Positions 20,435-28,699 of a stretch of 64,000 nt of DNA are shown one piece after another. The stretch's first letter is position 1. Each line of letters starts with the position of its first letter. This DNA comes from Bacillota bacterium. GTDB taxonomy: Bacteria; Bacillota; Sulfobacillia; JACIYH01. The DNA is taken from contig JBFLXJ010000002.1 in assembly GCA_040757085.1 (NCBI GenBank), forward strand, positions 1 to 64,000, read 5' to 3'. The position numbers and the translations under genes are program-made. Under the pieces are notes generated by a model that was not told the origin of the DNA, did no database searches, and worked only from the letters and a program-made list of their open reading frames with translations.

Positions 20435-21331
20435 TCAGCCGAGCACCGCGGACAGGGCCGTGGTAATGAAGAAGACCACGCTTATGACACCGTTCAGATC
20501 GAAAAACGCCCGGTTCAGACGGGAAAGGTCGGCGACCGACAGGATGCTGTGCTCGTACACCAGAAGGCCGGCCATGATCAGCAGTCCCAGGGCGTACCAG
20601 AATCCCGCTCCCAGCACAGGCATCACCCCCAACAGGCACAACCAGGCCACCGCGTGCACCACCACCGACCACCGCAACGCGTTCCTGACGCCGAAACGGA
20701 CCGGTATGGAACGCACACCGTGCGCCCGGTCGAAATCCACGTCCGCCAGGGCGTACAGGATGTCAAAACCCGCCACCCACAACCCCGCCCCCACTCCCAA
20801 AAGGAGGGCAGCCGGATGGGCGCGGCCGGTGACCGCAATCCATCCCCCGAAGGGGGCCGCGAACTCTGCCAGGCCCAGCACGAAGTGACATCCCCAGGTT
20901 AAGCGCTTGGTGTACGGGTACACCACCAGCACCACCAGGGCAACGGGGAAAAGCTTCAGGCACAGGGGATTCAGCATCGCCGCCGCCAGGGCCAGGAGAC
21001 CAAGGGACACCGTTACGAGGGCCACTACCTCGCCCGGCTTGACCAGCCCGCGGGGAAGGTGCCAGTGAGATGTGCGCGGATTCAAGGCATCCAGGGCGCG
21101 ATCCACCAGCCGGTTCAGGCCCATGGCCGCCGTGCGCGCCCCCACCATGGCCACCGTCACCCAGAAGAAGTCGTGGAAGCTGGGCCAGCCCCGGGAGGCA
21201 AGGAATGTGGCGGCATACGCAAAGGGCAGGGCGAACACGGTGTGCTCCCAGCGCACCAGCTCGGCAAGGTGCACCAGCTTACGCACCAGGCCGCGCCAGG
21301 CAGAAGAAGTAGCGCTGCTAGCGGGAGCCAA
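20435..21331 (-). CDS. ubiA: UbiA-family prenyltransferase
   Basis: 298 residues, mostly transmembrane. First Asp-rich motif NRLVDRALD (NxxxDxxxD) at about residues 73-81 and second motif DVDFDRAHG, the two Mg-prenyl-diphosphate sites of UbiA enzymes. It closely resembles the 4-hydroxybenzoate prenyltransferase/MqnP group. It would attach a polyprenyl chain to an aromatic acid, followed by UbiD decarboxylation and MenG methylation, all encoded in this operon. Starts at TTG 21331 and overlaps the ubiD end by 14 bp. Confidence 0.9.
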   Translation of the reverse strand: MAPASSATSSAWRGLVRKLVHLAELVRWEHTVFALPFAYAATFLASRGWPSFHDFFWVTVAMVGARTAAMGLNRLVDRALDALNPRTSHWHLPRGLVKPGEVVALVTVSLGLLALAAAMLNPLCLKLFPVALVVLVVYPYTKRLTWGCHFVLGLAEFAAPFGGWIAVTGRAHPAALLLGVGAGLWVAGFDILYALADVDFDRAHGVRSIPVRFGVRNALRWSVVVHAVAWLCLLGVMPVLGAGFWYALGLLIMAGLLVYEHSILSVADLSRLNRAFFDLNGVISVVFFITTALSAVLG

Positions 21332-22760
21332 GGCCGTACTCCTCCCAACGCCGGTCCACCAGTTCCCGGATCTCGGGGCTCATCTCGGCCCGGGCCGGCC
21401 AGGGACGGACCTGCCCTTCGCCGGGCCACTTGCGGGTGGCGTCTATGCCCATCTTGGTCCCGTATGCCGGGTACGGGGCGGCGTGATCCAGGGCGTCCAC
21501 CGGTCCCCACACCACGGTCACGTCCCGGCCGGGGTCCACACTGGTACCCACCACCCAGGTCACCTGGCGGTAGTCGTGGACGTCCACATCCTCGTCCACC
21601 ACCACCACCACTTTGGTGAGGGCCAGCAGCCCCAGCCCCCACAGCGCCGACATCACCTGGCGGGCGTGGCCGGGGTACCGCTTCCTGATAGACACGATGG
21701 CCAGATTGTGGAACACCCCTTCCACCGGCAGGTCCAGATCCACCAGGTCCGGGACCAGCAGGCGGAGCAGCGGCATGAAGATACGTTCGGTGGCCTTGCC
21801 CAACCAGGCGTCCTCCATGGGAGGGGGGCCCACCACCGTGGCCGGATACACCGGGTTGCAACGGCGCGTCAGGGCCGTGAGGTGAAACACCGGGTAGGGC
21901 TCCGGGGGCGAGTAGTACCCGGTGTGATCCCCGAAGGGCCCCTCCACCCTCTCTTCCCCCACCTCCACGTAACCTTCCAGGACGAACTCCGCTTCCGCCG
22001 GTACTTCCAGGTCCACGGTGACTGCCCTCACCAGTTCCACGGGGGCCTGGCGGAGGAAGCCAGCGAAGAGAAACTCGTCAAGCCCGGCGGGCAAAGGGGC
22101 CGTTGCTGCGTAAATGGTGGCAGGATCGCCCCCCAGGGCCACGGCCACGGGCAGCCTCTCCCCGGGCGACAGCGCTCGGGCGTGGCGGGCACCGTCCTTG
22201 TGCACGTGCCAGTGCATGCCCAGGGTGCGATCGTCGTGAACCTGCATCCGGTACATGCCCACGTTGGTCTTGCCGCTCACCGGGTCGCGCGTTATCACCA
22301 GGGGCAGGGTGAGGAAACGCCCCCCGTCACCCGGCCAGCACTGCAACACCGGCAGCTTCTCCAGAGACGGGCTCTCCTCCACCACTTCCTGGCAGGGTGC
22401 CCGGGTTACCCGGCGGGGGAAGAAAGAGGCCACCTGGGCCAGCCGCGGGAGAGCCCGCATCCTGTCCCCCCAGCTTTCCAGACGGGGCAAATCCAGCCAC
22501 GATGCCAGACGCCGCCCGATTTCGTCGGGGTCGTCACCCAGGGCCAGCCTCACTCGCGACGGGGTCCCGAAGAGGTTCATGGCCACGGGGTAGGGCGACC
22601 CCCTGGCCTTTTCGAAAAGGACGGCCGGACCTCCCCGGCGCACCAGACGGGCGGCCACTTCCGCCATCTCCAGCACGGGGTCGACCTCCACCTTCACCCG
22701 GCGGAGTTCCCCCCTTCTCTCCAGCTCAGCCAGATACTCACCCAGGTTCCGGTACGCCAC
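21318..22760 (-). CDS. ubiD: UbiD-family (de)carboxylase, prenylated-FMN dependent
   Basis: 480 residues, the usual UbiD size. Recognised from the RNLGEYLAELERRGEL opening, ITRDPVSGKTNVGMYRMQV (metal/prFMN site region), EGPFGDHTGYYSPPEPYP with the catalytic glutamate region, and the CNPVYPATVVGPPPMEDAWLGKATERI segment. UbiD enzymes decarboxylate prenylated 4-hydroxybenzoate or other aromatic acids, using prFMN made by UbiX (not encoded here). Its partners UbiA and MenG suggest quinone synthesis, possibly the MqnL step of the futalosine route. Starts at GTG 22760. Confidence 0.92.
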   Translation of the reverse strand: MAYRNLGEYLAELERRGELRRVKVEVDPVLEMAEVAARLVRRGGPAVLFEKARGSPYPVAMNLFGTPSRVRLALGDDPDEIGRRLASWLDLPRLESWGDRMRALPRLAQVASFFPRRVTRAPCQEVVEESPSLEKLPVLQCWPGDGGRFLTLPLVITRDPVSGKTNVGMYRMQVHDDRTLGMHWHVHKDGARHARALSPGERLPVAVALGGDPATIYAATAPLPAGLDEFLFAGFLRQAPVELVRAVTVDLEVPAEAEFVLEGYVEVGEERVEGPFGDHTGYYSPPEPYPVFHLTALTRRCNPVYPATVVGPPPMEDAWLGKATERIFMPLLRLLVPDLVDLDLPVEGVFHNLAIVSIRKRYPGHARQVMSALWGLGLLALTKVVVVVDEDVDVHDYRQVTWVVGTSVDPGRDVTVVWGPVDALDHAAPYPAYGTKMGIDATRKWPGEGQVRPWPARAEMSPEIRELVDRRWEEYGLGSR

Positions 22761-22769
22761 CGCCCCACC

Positions 22770-23408
22770 TCACCTCCCCCGCCGGCGGGACGCCTGCGCT
22801 GGGCCGGCATGGCCGGCCGCCGCAGAACCCGCGCCGATGCCCCGCAGGTTGTAAGCGACCAGGGCGGGAAGAGCCTCCTCCAGGTCGGGGACGTCACCCC
22901 GCACCCACGCCAGCAGTATCTCGGCGAAAGAGCCCACCCAGGCCCATGCCGCCACACGGGTATCAAGGGGCGGGATGAGCCCGGCGGCACATGCTTCCTC
23001 GAGATCCTGGGCCACGTACGCCGCAAACAGCCGATGGAGTTCGGCCAGCCTCTCCTCGCAGGATGGCAGTGCCCCGGGCGCCTGCAGAAGGGCGACTCGG
23101 GCCAGGTCCCGGTGGGCCGAAAAAGACCGCACAGCCCCCTCAAGGGACGCAGCCAGCTTGGCCACCACGTCGGGCCGGCCCTGGCGGGCCTGCACGATGC
23201 CCTCCAGCACGGCCCTGGTCCCCCGGTCGATGAGGGCCAGAAAAAGTTCCTCTTTGCTGGGGAAGTACAGGTACACCGTGCCTGTGGCAACGCCGGCCTC
23301 CTGCGCCACGTCTTTAACGGTGGTGGCAGCGTAACCCCGGGCCGCGAAAACCCGCTCCGCGGCATCCAGGATCATCGTTTCCTTCTCCAGCCGCTTCTCT
23401 GCTTCCAT
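22770..23408 (-). CDS. TetR-family regulator, FadR(YsiA)-like
   Basis: 212 residues. The N-terminal HTH (about residues 10-57, with AGVATGTVYLYFPSKEELF) strongly resembles Bacillus FadR/YsiA-type TetR repressors; the C-terminal half is the effector domain. The divergent region holds a perfect palindrome TGAATGA-N4-TCATTCA, matching the core of the FadR operator, directly at the predicted start of its own transcript. FadR responds to long-chain acyl-CoA; whether this one does is inference. First gene of the ubiD-ubiA-ABC-menG run (9 bp before ubiD), so it probably represses its own operon. Confidence 0.88.
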   Translation of the reverse strand: MEAEKRLEKETMILDAAERVFAARGYAATTVKDVAQEAGVATGTVYLYFPSKEELFLALIDRGTRAVLEGIVQARQGRPDVVAKLAASLEGAVRSFSAHRDLARVALLQAPGALPSCEERLAELHRLFAAYVAQDLEEACAAGLIPPLDTRVAAWAWVGSFAEILLAWVRGDVPDLEEALPALVAYNLRGIGAGSAAAGHAGPAQASRRRGR

Positions 23409-23456
23409 CTACCGCCCCGCCCCATACCCGCCGCTGCCGCTCCCTGCACCGCGCGG

Positions 23457-23476
23457 CTGAATGACGGTTCATTCAG
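23457..23476. promoter_or_regulatory. Palindromic TetR/FadR-type operator
   Basis: Perfect inverted repeat CTGAATGA-CGGT-TCATTCAG. The 7-bp half sites and 4-bp spacer match the published Bacillus FadR operator pattern TGAATGA-N4-TCATTCA. It lies immediately downstream of the -10 of the TetR promoter, where a bound repressor would block transcription. I saw no second copy elsewhere in the window. Confidence 0.8.
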
Positions 23477-23481
23477 TCCCA

Positions 23482-23510
23482 AGGCTACCACCTCAGCCTT
23501 CAGCAGTCAA
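23482..23510 (-). promoter_or_regulatory. Promoter of the TetR-ubiD-ubiA operon
   Basis: Minus strand TTGACT (23510-23505), a 17-bp spacer, then TAGCCT (23487-23482). Good -35, weak -10. The predicted transcript starts at the edge of the palindromic operator. Confidence 0.55.
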
Positions 23511-23790
23511 GACCGTCCCTCGAAACTCAACAATAACTACGGCTACCTGTGGCACTGCTGAGACGCCGGGCGTACACCTCTCCCGACGGTTTGCGCCGGG
23601 GGATCGCACCCCGGAAGCGGGGAAAGACCATCTCCGGGCGGGCCGTGCGGCCTTACGGCAACCGGTGCCGGCCTCCGAGGTGACGAAAATCTGTCCGCTA
23701 CACGAAAGATGCTACTCAACCGGCGCAGGATTCGCCGGGCGCAATACAGAATCAAGACTCGGCGACCGATCCTTCCCCTGGAGCACACCC
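23511..23790 (+). other. Non-coding region upstream of the + strand operon
   Basis: No convincing gene. It contains a CCGGGG/CCCCGG hairpin (around 23595-23620) and nested GC-rich pairings around 23640-23675, including GGCAACCGGTGCC, a sequence that superficially recalls SAM-riboswitch junctions. It may be a structured leader for the operon starting at 23791, but I cannot fold it into a known riboswitch and see no clear promoter. Confidence 0.35.
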
Positions 23791-24159
23791 TTGAAAGAGG
23801 TCGGTGCGGAACAGTGGCCGGTCCGTTCTTTCTTTGCCCTGCTCAGCCGGGCGGGGCTGGAAGGGGTCCGCATGCATGCCTGGGGATACTGCCGGGCGCC
23901 CGACGACGCCCGGCTGCCCCCGCCGGAGAGGGTCCGTCTGCGTGAACAGCAGTACCGGGTTGCACGGGAGCAACTGGAGTCCTTGCGGAAAAGCGGAGAG
24001 GCCGAAGTCCTGTTTCAGCACGGACTCACTCCGGGCGAACTCGAGGAACTGATCCAGTTGTGCGAGGCCCGCTTCCGGTGGAGTCTGGAACACCCCCTCT
24101 ACGACTGGGAGGCGGGCCTGTCAGTAGTGGTCGCGGGGCAAAAGCCCCGGAGACGGTGA
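23791..24159 (+). CDS. Hypothetical protein (122 aa)
   Basis: Not recognised. TTG 23791 has CTGGAGC upstream; the frame is open further left, but that part looks non-coding. The protein has an aromatic/basic N-terminal part, a central charged helix (EQQYRVAREQLESLRK, about residues 52-67), a LTPGELEELIQLCEARF helix (about 79-95), and a short basic tail. There are no membrane segments. Its stop is one base from the start of the hexapeptide-repeat gene, so it is probably the first gene of the seven-gene operon. Confidence 0.6.
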   Translation: MKEVGAEQWPVRSFFALLSRAGLEGVRMHAWGYCRAPDDARLPPPERVRLREQQYRVAREQLESLRKSGEAEVLFQHGLTPGELEELIQLCEARFRWSLEHPLYDWEAGLSVVVAGQKPRRR

Positions 24160-24160
24160 G

Positions 24161-24865
24161 GTGACCAGAGTGGCCGAGGCCCTGTTGTTCGACATCTTCA
24201 CCTGCGCGGAAGAAGAGCGGTTTCTGTTCGAGGGGCTGGAGTATCCGTGGCAGGCCCTTCCCCTGCTGGCCGAGCGCCTGCGCGGGCGGCTTCCCCCCGG
24301 CATAGAAGTGGGAGAGGGGGTCTCCCTGGAAGGGGTTTTCTTCGATTCACCCCAGCTCTTCATCGCGCCGGGGGCGGTCATCGAGCCCACCGTGGTGATC
24401 ACGGGGGGACCGGTGTTTGTGGGGCCGGGGGCGCACCTGGCGGCGGGGGCGTACATCCGCGGACCCGCCTACCTGGGGGCCCGGTCGACCGTGGGCCACG
24501 CCTCCGAGGTGAAGAACTCCATCCTGCTCCGCGGGGCGTGTGCCCCCCACTTCAACTACGTGGGGGATTCCATCCTGGGTCCGGGCGTCAATCTGGGTGC
24601 CGGAGTAAAGCTGGGCAACCTGCGGCTGGATCGGGGTCCCGTGAGCGTCCTCTGGCGCGGGACGCACGTCGAGACCGGCCTCAGGAAGCTGGGTGCCCTC
24701 ATCGGGGACGGGTGCAGCCTGGGATGCAATGCCGTGTGCAACCCCGGCACCGTCCTCTACCCCGGGGTGCACGTGCTGCCCTGCGCGGTGGTGGGAGGCA
24801 CCCACGTGCGGGGGAAGGTGGGACGTCCCGCTTCGGTCAGCAGGGGGAGGGGGGATAAGGGTTGA
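24161..24865 (+). CDS. Left-handed beta-helix (hexapeptide-repeat) acyl/nucleotidyl-transferase-like protein
   Basis: 234 residues. From about residue 65 on there are repeated hexapeptide turns (IAPGAVIEP, VFVGPGAHLAAGAYI, LGPGVNLGAGVKLGN, IGDGCSLGCNAVCNPGTVLYPGV), the left-handed parallel beta-helix of GlmU C-terminal domains and related acetyltransferases. The N-terminal 60 residues are short and lack a nucleotidyltransferase domain. It may be an acyltransferase trimer; the substrate is unknown. Starts at GTG 24161 and overlaps nfeD by TTGA. Confidence 0.8.
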   Translation: MTRVAEALLFDIFTCAEEERFLFEGLEYPWQALPLLAERLRGRLPPGIEVGEGVSLEGVFFDSPQLFIAPGAVIEPTVVITGGPVFVGPGAHLAAGAYIRGPAYLGARSTVGHASEVKNSILLRGACAPHFNYVGDSILGPGVNLGAGVKLGNLRLDRGPVSVLWRGTHVETGLRKLGALIGDGCSLGCNAVCNPGTVLYPGVHVLPCAVVGGTHVRGKVGRPASVSRGRGDKG

Positions 24866-25347
24866 CCCTGCAACCGTGGCAGTGGTGGCTGGTGGGAGCT
24901 GTCGTCCTGGCCGTGGTGGAGATGGTGACGGCCGGGTTCTTCGTCATCTGGTTCGCCATCGGCTGCCTGGCGGCCATGGTGGCGAGCTGGTTGGGAGCAG
25001 GGGTCATCGGGCAGGGTCTCAGCTTCGTGGTGGTCTCCGGGCTGCTGGTGGTCATGACGCGGCCGGTGGTCCAGCGACTGGTCTTCAGGCGGGGAGGCGA
25101 GGCGCGCACGGCGGTGGATGCCCTGCCCGGCCGGGTGGGCACGGTGACGGCACCGGTGGCGCCCCTCTCGCCCGGCCTGGTCCGCGTGGGCGGGGAGGTC
25201 TGGACTGCCGTGCCGGCGGGGGAGGCGGAAATCCCCGCGGGCACCAGGGTGCGGGTGACCCGCGTGGAGGGCGTTAAGTTGGTGGTAGAACCGGTGGCCG
25301 GGCCGGACGCCGGGCCGGGTGCCGACAAGCCGCCGAGGGGGGAGTGA
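24862..25347 (+). CDS. NfeD-like membrane protein
   Basis: 161 residues with two to three N-terminal membrane helices (about 8-65) and a C-terminal OB-fold (about 88-150, with GRVGTVTAPV and GEVWTAVPAG). Short NfeD proteins accompany SPFH/stomatin proteins and are thought to help build membrane microdomains. Starts at TTG 24862 (TTGA overlap). The SPFH gene follows directly. Confidence 0.88.
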   Translation: MTLQPWQWWLVGAVVLAVVEMVTAGFFVIWFAIGCLAAMVASWLGAGVIGQGLSFVVVSGLLVVMTRPVVQRLVFRRGGEARTAVDALPGRVGTVTAPVAPLSPGLVRVGGEVWTAVPAGEAEIPAGTRVRVTRVEGVKLVVEPVAGPDAGPGADKPPRGE

Positions 25348-25352
25348 GGGAC

Positions 25353-26300
25353 ATGCCGGGAGCCCTGGGAGCGATCGTCCTGCTGGTGGTGCTGGCCCTG
25401 TTCGTGGTGGCGGTCGCGCTCTCGTCCATCCGTATCGTCCAGCAGAGCACGGTGGGCATCATCGAGCGGCTGGGGCGTTTTCACGCCGTCGCTCAGCGAG
25501 GAGTTAACTTCCTGATCCCGTTCATCGACCGCATGCGGGCGGTGATCGACCTGCGGGAGCAGGTGGCAGATTACCCCCCGCAGCCCGTAATCACCCGCGA
25601 CAACGTAACCATGCAGATCGATACCGTCGTGTACTTCCAGGTTACCGACCCGGTCAAGTACACCTACGAGATCGCCAACCCGCGCGTGGCCATCGAGTAC
25701 CTTACCGCCACCACCCTGCGCAACATCATCGGGGAGATGGACCTCGACCAGACCCTCACCTCCCGGGACATCATCAACGCCAAGCTGCGCACCATCCTGG
25801 ACGAGGCCACCGACAAGTGGGGTATCAAGGTCACCCGCGTCGAACTCAAGAACATCACCCCGCCCAAGGACATCCAGGACGCCATGGAGCGGCAGATGCG
25901 GGCCGAACGGGAACGCCGGGAAGTGGTGACCAAGGCCGAGGGCGAGAAGACGGCGGCCATTTTGCGGGCGGAGGGCGTGCGGGAAGCGGCCATCCGCCAG
26001 GCCGAGGGCGAGAAGCAAGCGCGCATCCTGCAGGCGGAAGGAGAAGCCCAGGCCATCCTGACCGTGCAGCAGGCGCGGGCGGAGGGATTGCGGCTGGTGC
26101 TCACCGCCATGCGGGAATCCGAACCCAATCCGGCGGTGGTGGCCCTGCGCTCCCTGGAAGCCATGGAGAAGATGGCTGAAGACCCCGCGGCCAAGATCAT
26201 CATCCCGGCGGAGGCGGCTGCCCTGCTGGGTGCCCTGGCCGGAGGCCGCGAACTGATCGTGGATGCCGCCCGGCGGGCCACCGGTGGCGACCGCTCTTGA
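25353..26300 (+). CDS. SPFH/stomatin-like membrane scaffold (QmcA type)
   Basis: 315 residues from ATG 25353 (GGGGGGAG upstream). One N-terminal membrane helix (about 4-26), then the SPFH domain (VQQSTVGIIERLGRF at about 28-42, DPVKYTYEIANPRVAI, MDLDQTLTSRDIIN), then a long Ala/Glu/Arg coiled coil (about 190-260, AEGEKQARILQAEGEAQA). Oligomeric membrane scaffold, the partner of NfeD. Its role next to a dehydratase-like enzyme is unknown. Ends in a TTGA overlap with the next gene. Confidence 0.93.
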   Translation: MPGALGAIVLLVVLALFVVAVALSSIRIVQQSTVGIIERLGRFHAVAQRGVNFLIPFIDRMRAVIDLREQVADYPPQPVITRDNVTMQIDTVVYFQVTDPVKYTYEIANPRVAIEYLTATTLRNIIGEMDLDQTLTSRDIINAKLRTILDEATDKWGIKVTRVELKNITPPKDIQDAMERQMRAERERREVVTKAEGEKTAAILRAEGVREAAIRQAEGEKQARILQAEGEAQAILTVQQARAEGLRLVLTAMRESEPNPAVVALRSLEAMEKMAEDPAAKIIIPAEAAALLGALAGGRELIVDAARRATGGDRS

Positions 26301-27403
26301 GCGCGCCCCTCCCCCTCGTATACTACACCTGCAGTTACGTGCCCCCGGAAGCGATCTGGGCAGCCGGCTGTCAGCCGGTGAGGCTGCTGCCATCCCATCC
26401 CGCCCCGGGCGAGTGCGACGCCTTCCTCCCCCGGGATTTCTGCGCTTACGTCAGGGCTGCCTTCTGGGATCTGTACCGTCGCACCCCGCAGGCAGCGGCG
26501 GCGGTGGTGCTCACCACCTGCTGCGACCCCATGCGCCGCCTAGCCGACGTCCTCCGTCACCATTTGCCCCACCTGCCCGCCTTCCTGGTCGACCTGCCCA
26601 GGGAACGGGGGAACCCGGGAGAGGAGCGGTTGGCCGGGGAACTGGACAAGCTGTACCTGGGGCTGCGTGCCCTTCCAGGGGCCTGCCCTCCGTCGGGGGG
26701 GCTGGCGGGAGCCAGCCGCCTGTTCGCAGAAATGCGCAGCCTGCTCAGCCGGACCAGCCAGTTTATGAGCGGCCCGGCATTTCACCGCCTGGTACGCCAG
26801 GTGTTCACCTCTGATCCGCGCGATGCCCTCGACTTCCTGCGTTCGCTGGCGGCGCCCGTCCCCGCCGGCGGTGTCACCACCGAAAGGCCAGTGGTGCACA
26901 CGGGACCCCGCCCGGCGGTGATGAGGGGTGGTGCCGCGGCCCCGGGGAGGAGCGGCGAGCCGGGAGTTATGGTAATCACCTCCCACCCCGTGGACCCCGG
27001 AGTACTGGAAGTCATGGAGCAGGCGGGAGCCCGGGTGGTAGCCGAGGATTCCTGCCTGGGCGAGCGCATCCTCGCCATCCCTCCCGGGGGTGGCGACTGG
27101 GGGCAACTGGCCCGTGCTTACCTGGAACGGCCCCCCTGCCCCCGCATGGAGCTTCCCGAAGAAAGGCTGGCCTACCTGGAGGAGCTGGCCCGCCGGCGGG
27201 GGGCTCAGGGGATCGTCTTCCTGGCCTTGAAGTTCTGCGACAACCTGGGTTACGATTTCCCCTGGATATCGAGGGGATCATCCTTACCGGTCCTCTTTCT
27301 GGAGGCGGAGTACCGCGCCTCCGCCTCGGGACAACTGCTGACCAGGGTGCAGGCCTTCGCGGAGACTCTCCCCGCCCGTGCAGGCGGAAGGCTACCGGGG
27401 TGA
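26297..27403 (+). CDS. 2-hydroxyacyl-CoA dehydratase-family protein, subunit 1 (HgdB/BcrB-like)
   Basis: 368 residues from TTG 26297. Family features: N-terminal YYTCSYVPPEAIWAAGCQPVRL, a TTCCDPMRR cysteine motif at about residues 72-80, and C-terminal FLALKFCDNLGYDFP plus FLEAEYRASASGQLLTRVQAF. These place it in the component-D/benzoyl-CoA reductase family, where each subunit holds a [4Fe-4S] cluster and electrons arrive from an ATP-driven activator. The central region has a poorly conserved Gly/Pro-rich linker. Works with the next two genes. The actual substrate is unknown. Confidence 0.85.
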   Translation: MSAPLPLVYYTCSYVPPEAIWAAGCQPVRLLPSHPAPGECDAFLPRDFCAYVRAAFWDLYRRTPQAAAAVVLTTCCDPMRRLADVLRHHLPHLPAFLVDLPRERGNPGEERLAGELDKLYLGLRALPGACPPSGGLAGASRLFAEMRSLLSRTSQFMSGPAFHRLVRQVFTSDPRDALDFLRSLAAPVPAGGVTTERPVVHTGPRPAVMRGGAAAPGRSGEPGVMVITSHPVDPGVLEVMEQAGARVVAEDSCLGERILAIPPGGGDWGQLARAYLERPPCPRMELPEERLAYLEELARRRGAQGIVFLALKFCDNLGYDFPWISRGSSLPVLFLEAEYRASASGQLLTRVQAFAETLPARAGGRLPG

Positions 27404-27409
27404 CCCACC

Positions 27410-28699
27410 TTGGCCTTGCTATCCCCACGGGCCCGCAGGGACGCCCTGCGTTATGCCCTATCGCACTCCTGGGTTCTGGCCCTGGCCAGGACCTGGCTGA
27501 CGCTGTCACGGCGGCCCGAGACGGAAAGCTACGTGACCGAAGCCGTGCGCTGGGGATTGGGCGAACTGGCCGACGCCGCCGCCCGCCGGCGGCCGGTGGT
27601 GTGGTGCAACGTGGCCCTGCCCAGCGAATTCGTGTACGGGATGGGAGCCATCCCCGTGATGCCCGAGATGGCCGCGGGATTCGCCGCCGCCTGGCGCGGT
27701 TCCCAGGACCTCATCGTACGGGCAGACGGCCAGGGCTTTCCCTCCGACCTGTGCAGCTTCCACCGCTGTGCCCTGGGCCTGGCGCTGGAAGGATGGCTCC
27801 CCCGCCCGGATGCCGTGGTGGCCACCTCCCTGTTCTGCGATGGCGCCAAGAAGTTCCTCCAGCACTGCAGCCGATTCTTCGGCGTGCCTTACTACCTCAT
27901 CGACGTGCCCTACGAGGACGGGCCGGATGCCGTGGTCCGGGTGACACGCCGCCTGCAGGAGGTGGCAGCCGGCCTGGAAGCGGGCGGGCGGGGATTTGAC
28001 GCCCGTCACCTTCCCCATACCCTGGAATTGTCGAATGAGGCCCGGCGGCATTACCTGAAGGTGATGCGTCTCCGGCGCCACCGCCCCGCCCCCTGGCGGG
28101 GTAGCGAGGCGCTCTCCTACGCTTCGGCGTTCTTCATGGCATTCGGCTCCCGGGGCGGCGTGCACATCTACCGGGCCCTGGCGCAGGCCCTGGCCGCCCG
28201 CCTGCGCAGCGGCCGCTTTGCGGTCCCTCGGGAAAGGTGGCGTCTCTTGTGGCTCCACTTCCGGCCCTTCTACCCCGGCACTCTGATCCCGTTCCTGGAA
28301 CTGGAACAGGGAGCGGTCATTGCCGCCGAAGAAATGAGCTACCTGTGGTGGGACGAACTTGACCCTTCCCGCCCCTGGGAATCCCTGGCCCGCAAGATGA
28401 CATCCCACTTCATGTGGGGATCGGTCCAGCGGCGCCTCGAGGTTATGCTCCACCTGGCCCGCGATTACGCGGTGGACGGCATCGTCCACTACTCCCATTG
28501 GGGGTGCCGGCAGTCAACCGGAGCGGTGAACCTGCTCCGCCAGGAGAGTATAAGAGCGGGCATCCCATTCCTCAACCTGGACGGCGACTGCATCGACCCC
28601 CGCAACGGGCGAGAGGAGCAGGCACGCACCCGCCTGGAGGCTTTCCTGGAAAGCATCCCGGAAAGGAGAGATAGCGTTGCCGCTGGTAGCGGGGATTGA
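27410..28699 (+). CDS. 2-hydroxyacyl-CoA dehydratase-family protein, subunit 2 (HgdA/BcrC-like)
   Basis: 429 residues from TTG 27410. Motifs: VVWCNVALPSEFVYGMGAIPVMPE (about residues 62-85), LCSFHRCALG, SLFCDGAKKF, and the C-terminal HYSHWGCRQSTGAVNLL plus PFLNLDGDCIDPRNG with an EQARTRLEAFLE helix. These are the cluster-binding and active-site regions of the 2-hydroxyacyl-CoA dehydratase/benzoyl-CoA reductase family. Likely a heterodimer with the product of the preceding gene. The 3' end overlaps the activator gene by 23 bp. Confidence 0.88.
   Translation: MALLSPRARRDALRYALSHSWVLALARTWLTLSRRPETESYVTEAVRWGLGELADAAARRRPVVWCNVALPSEFVYGMGAIPVMPEMAAGFAAAWRGSQDLIVRADGQGFPSDLCSFHRCALGLALEGWLPRPDAVVATSLFCDGAKKFLQHCSRFFGVPYYLIDVPYEDGPDAVVRVTRRLQEVAAGLEAGGRGFDARHLPHTLELSNEARRHYLKVMRLRRHRPAPWRGSEALSYASAFFMAFGSRGGVHIYRALAQALAARLRSGRFAVPRERWRLLWLHFRPFYPGTLIPFLELEQGAVIAAEEMSYLWWDELDPSRPWESLARKMTSHFMWGSVQRRLEVMLHLARDYAVDGIVHYSHWGCRQSTGAVNLLRQESIRAGIPFLNLDGDCIDPRNGREEQARTRLEAFLESIPERRDSVAAGSGD

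Noticed and set aside
23656-23674. SAM-I/SAM-IV riboswitch suggested by GGCAACC and GGTGCC
   Set aside because: The other conserved strands and the kink-turn are missing, and the downstream genes are not linked to methionine. Kept only as a weak structured-leader observation.
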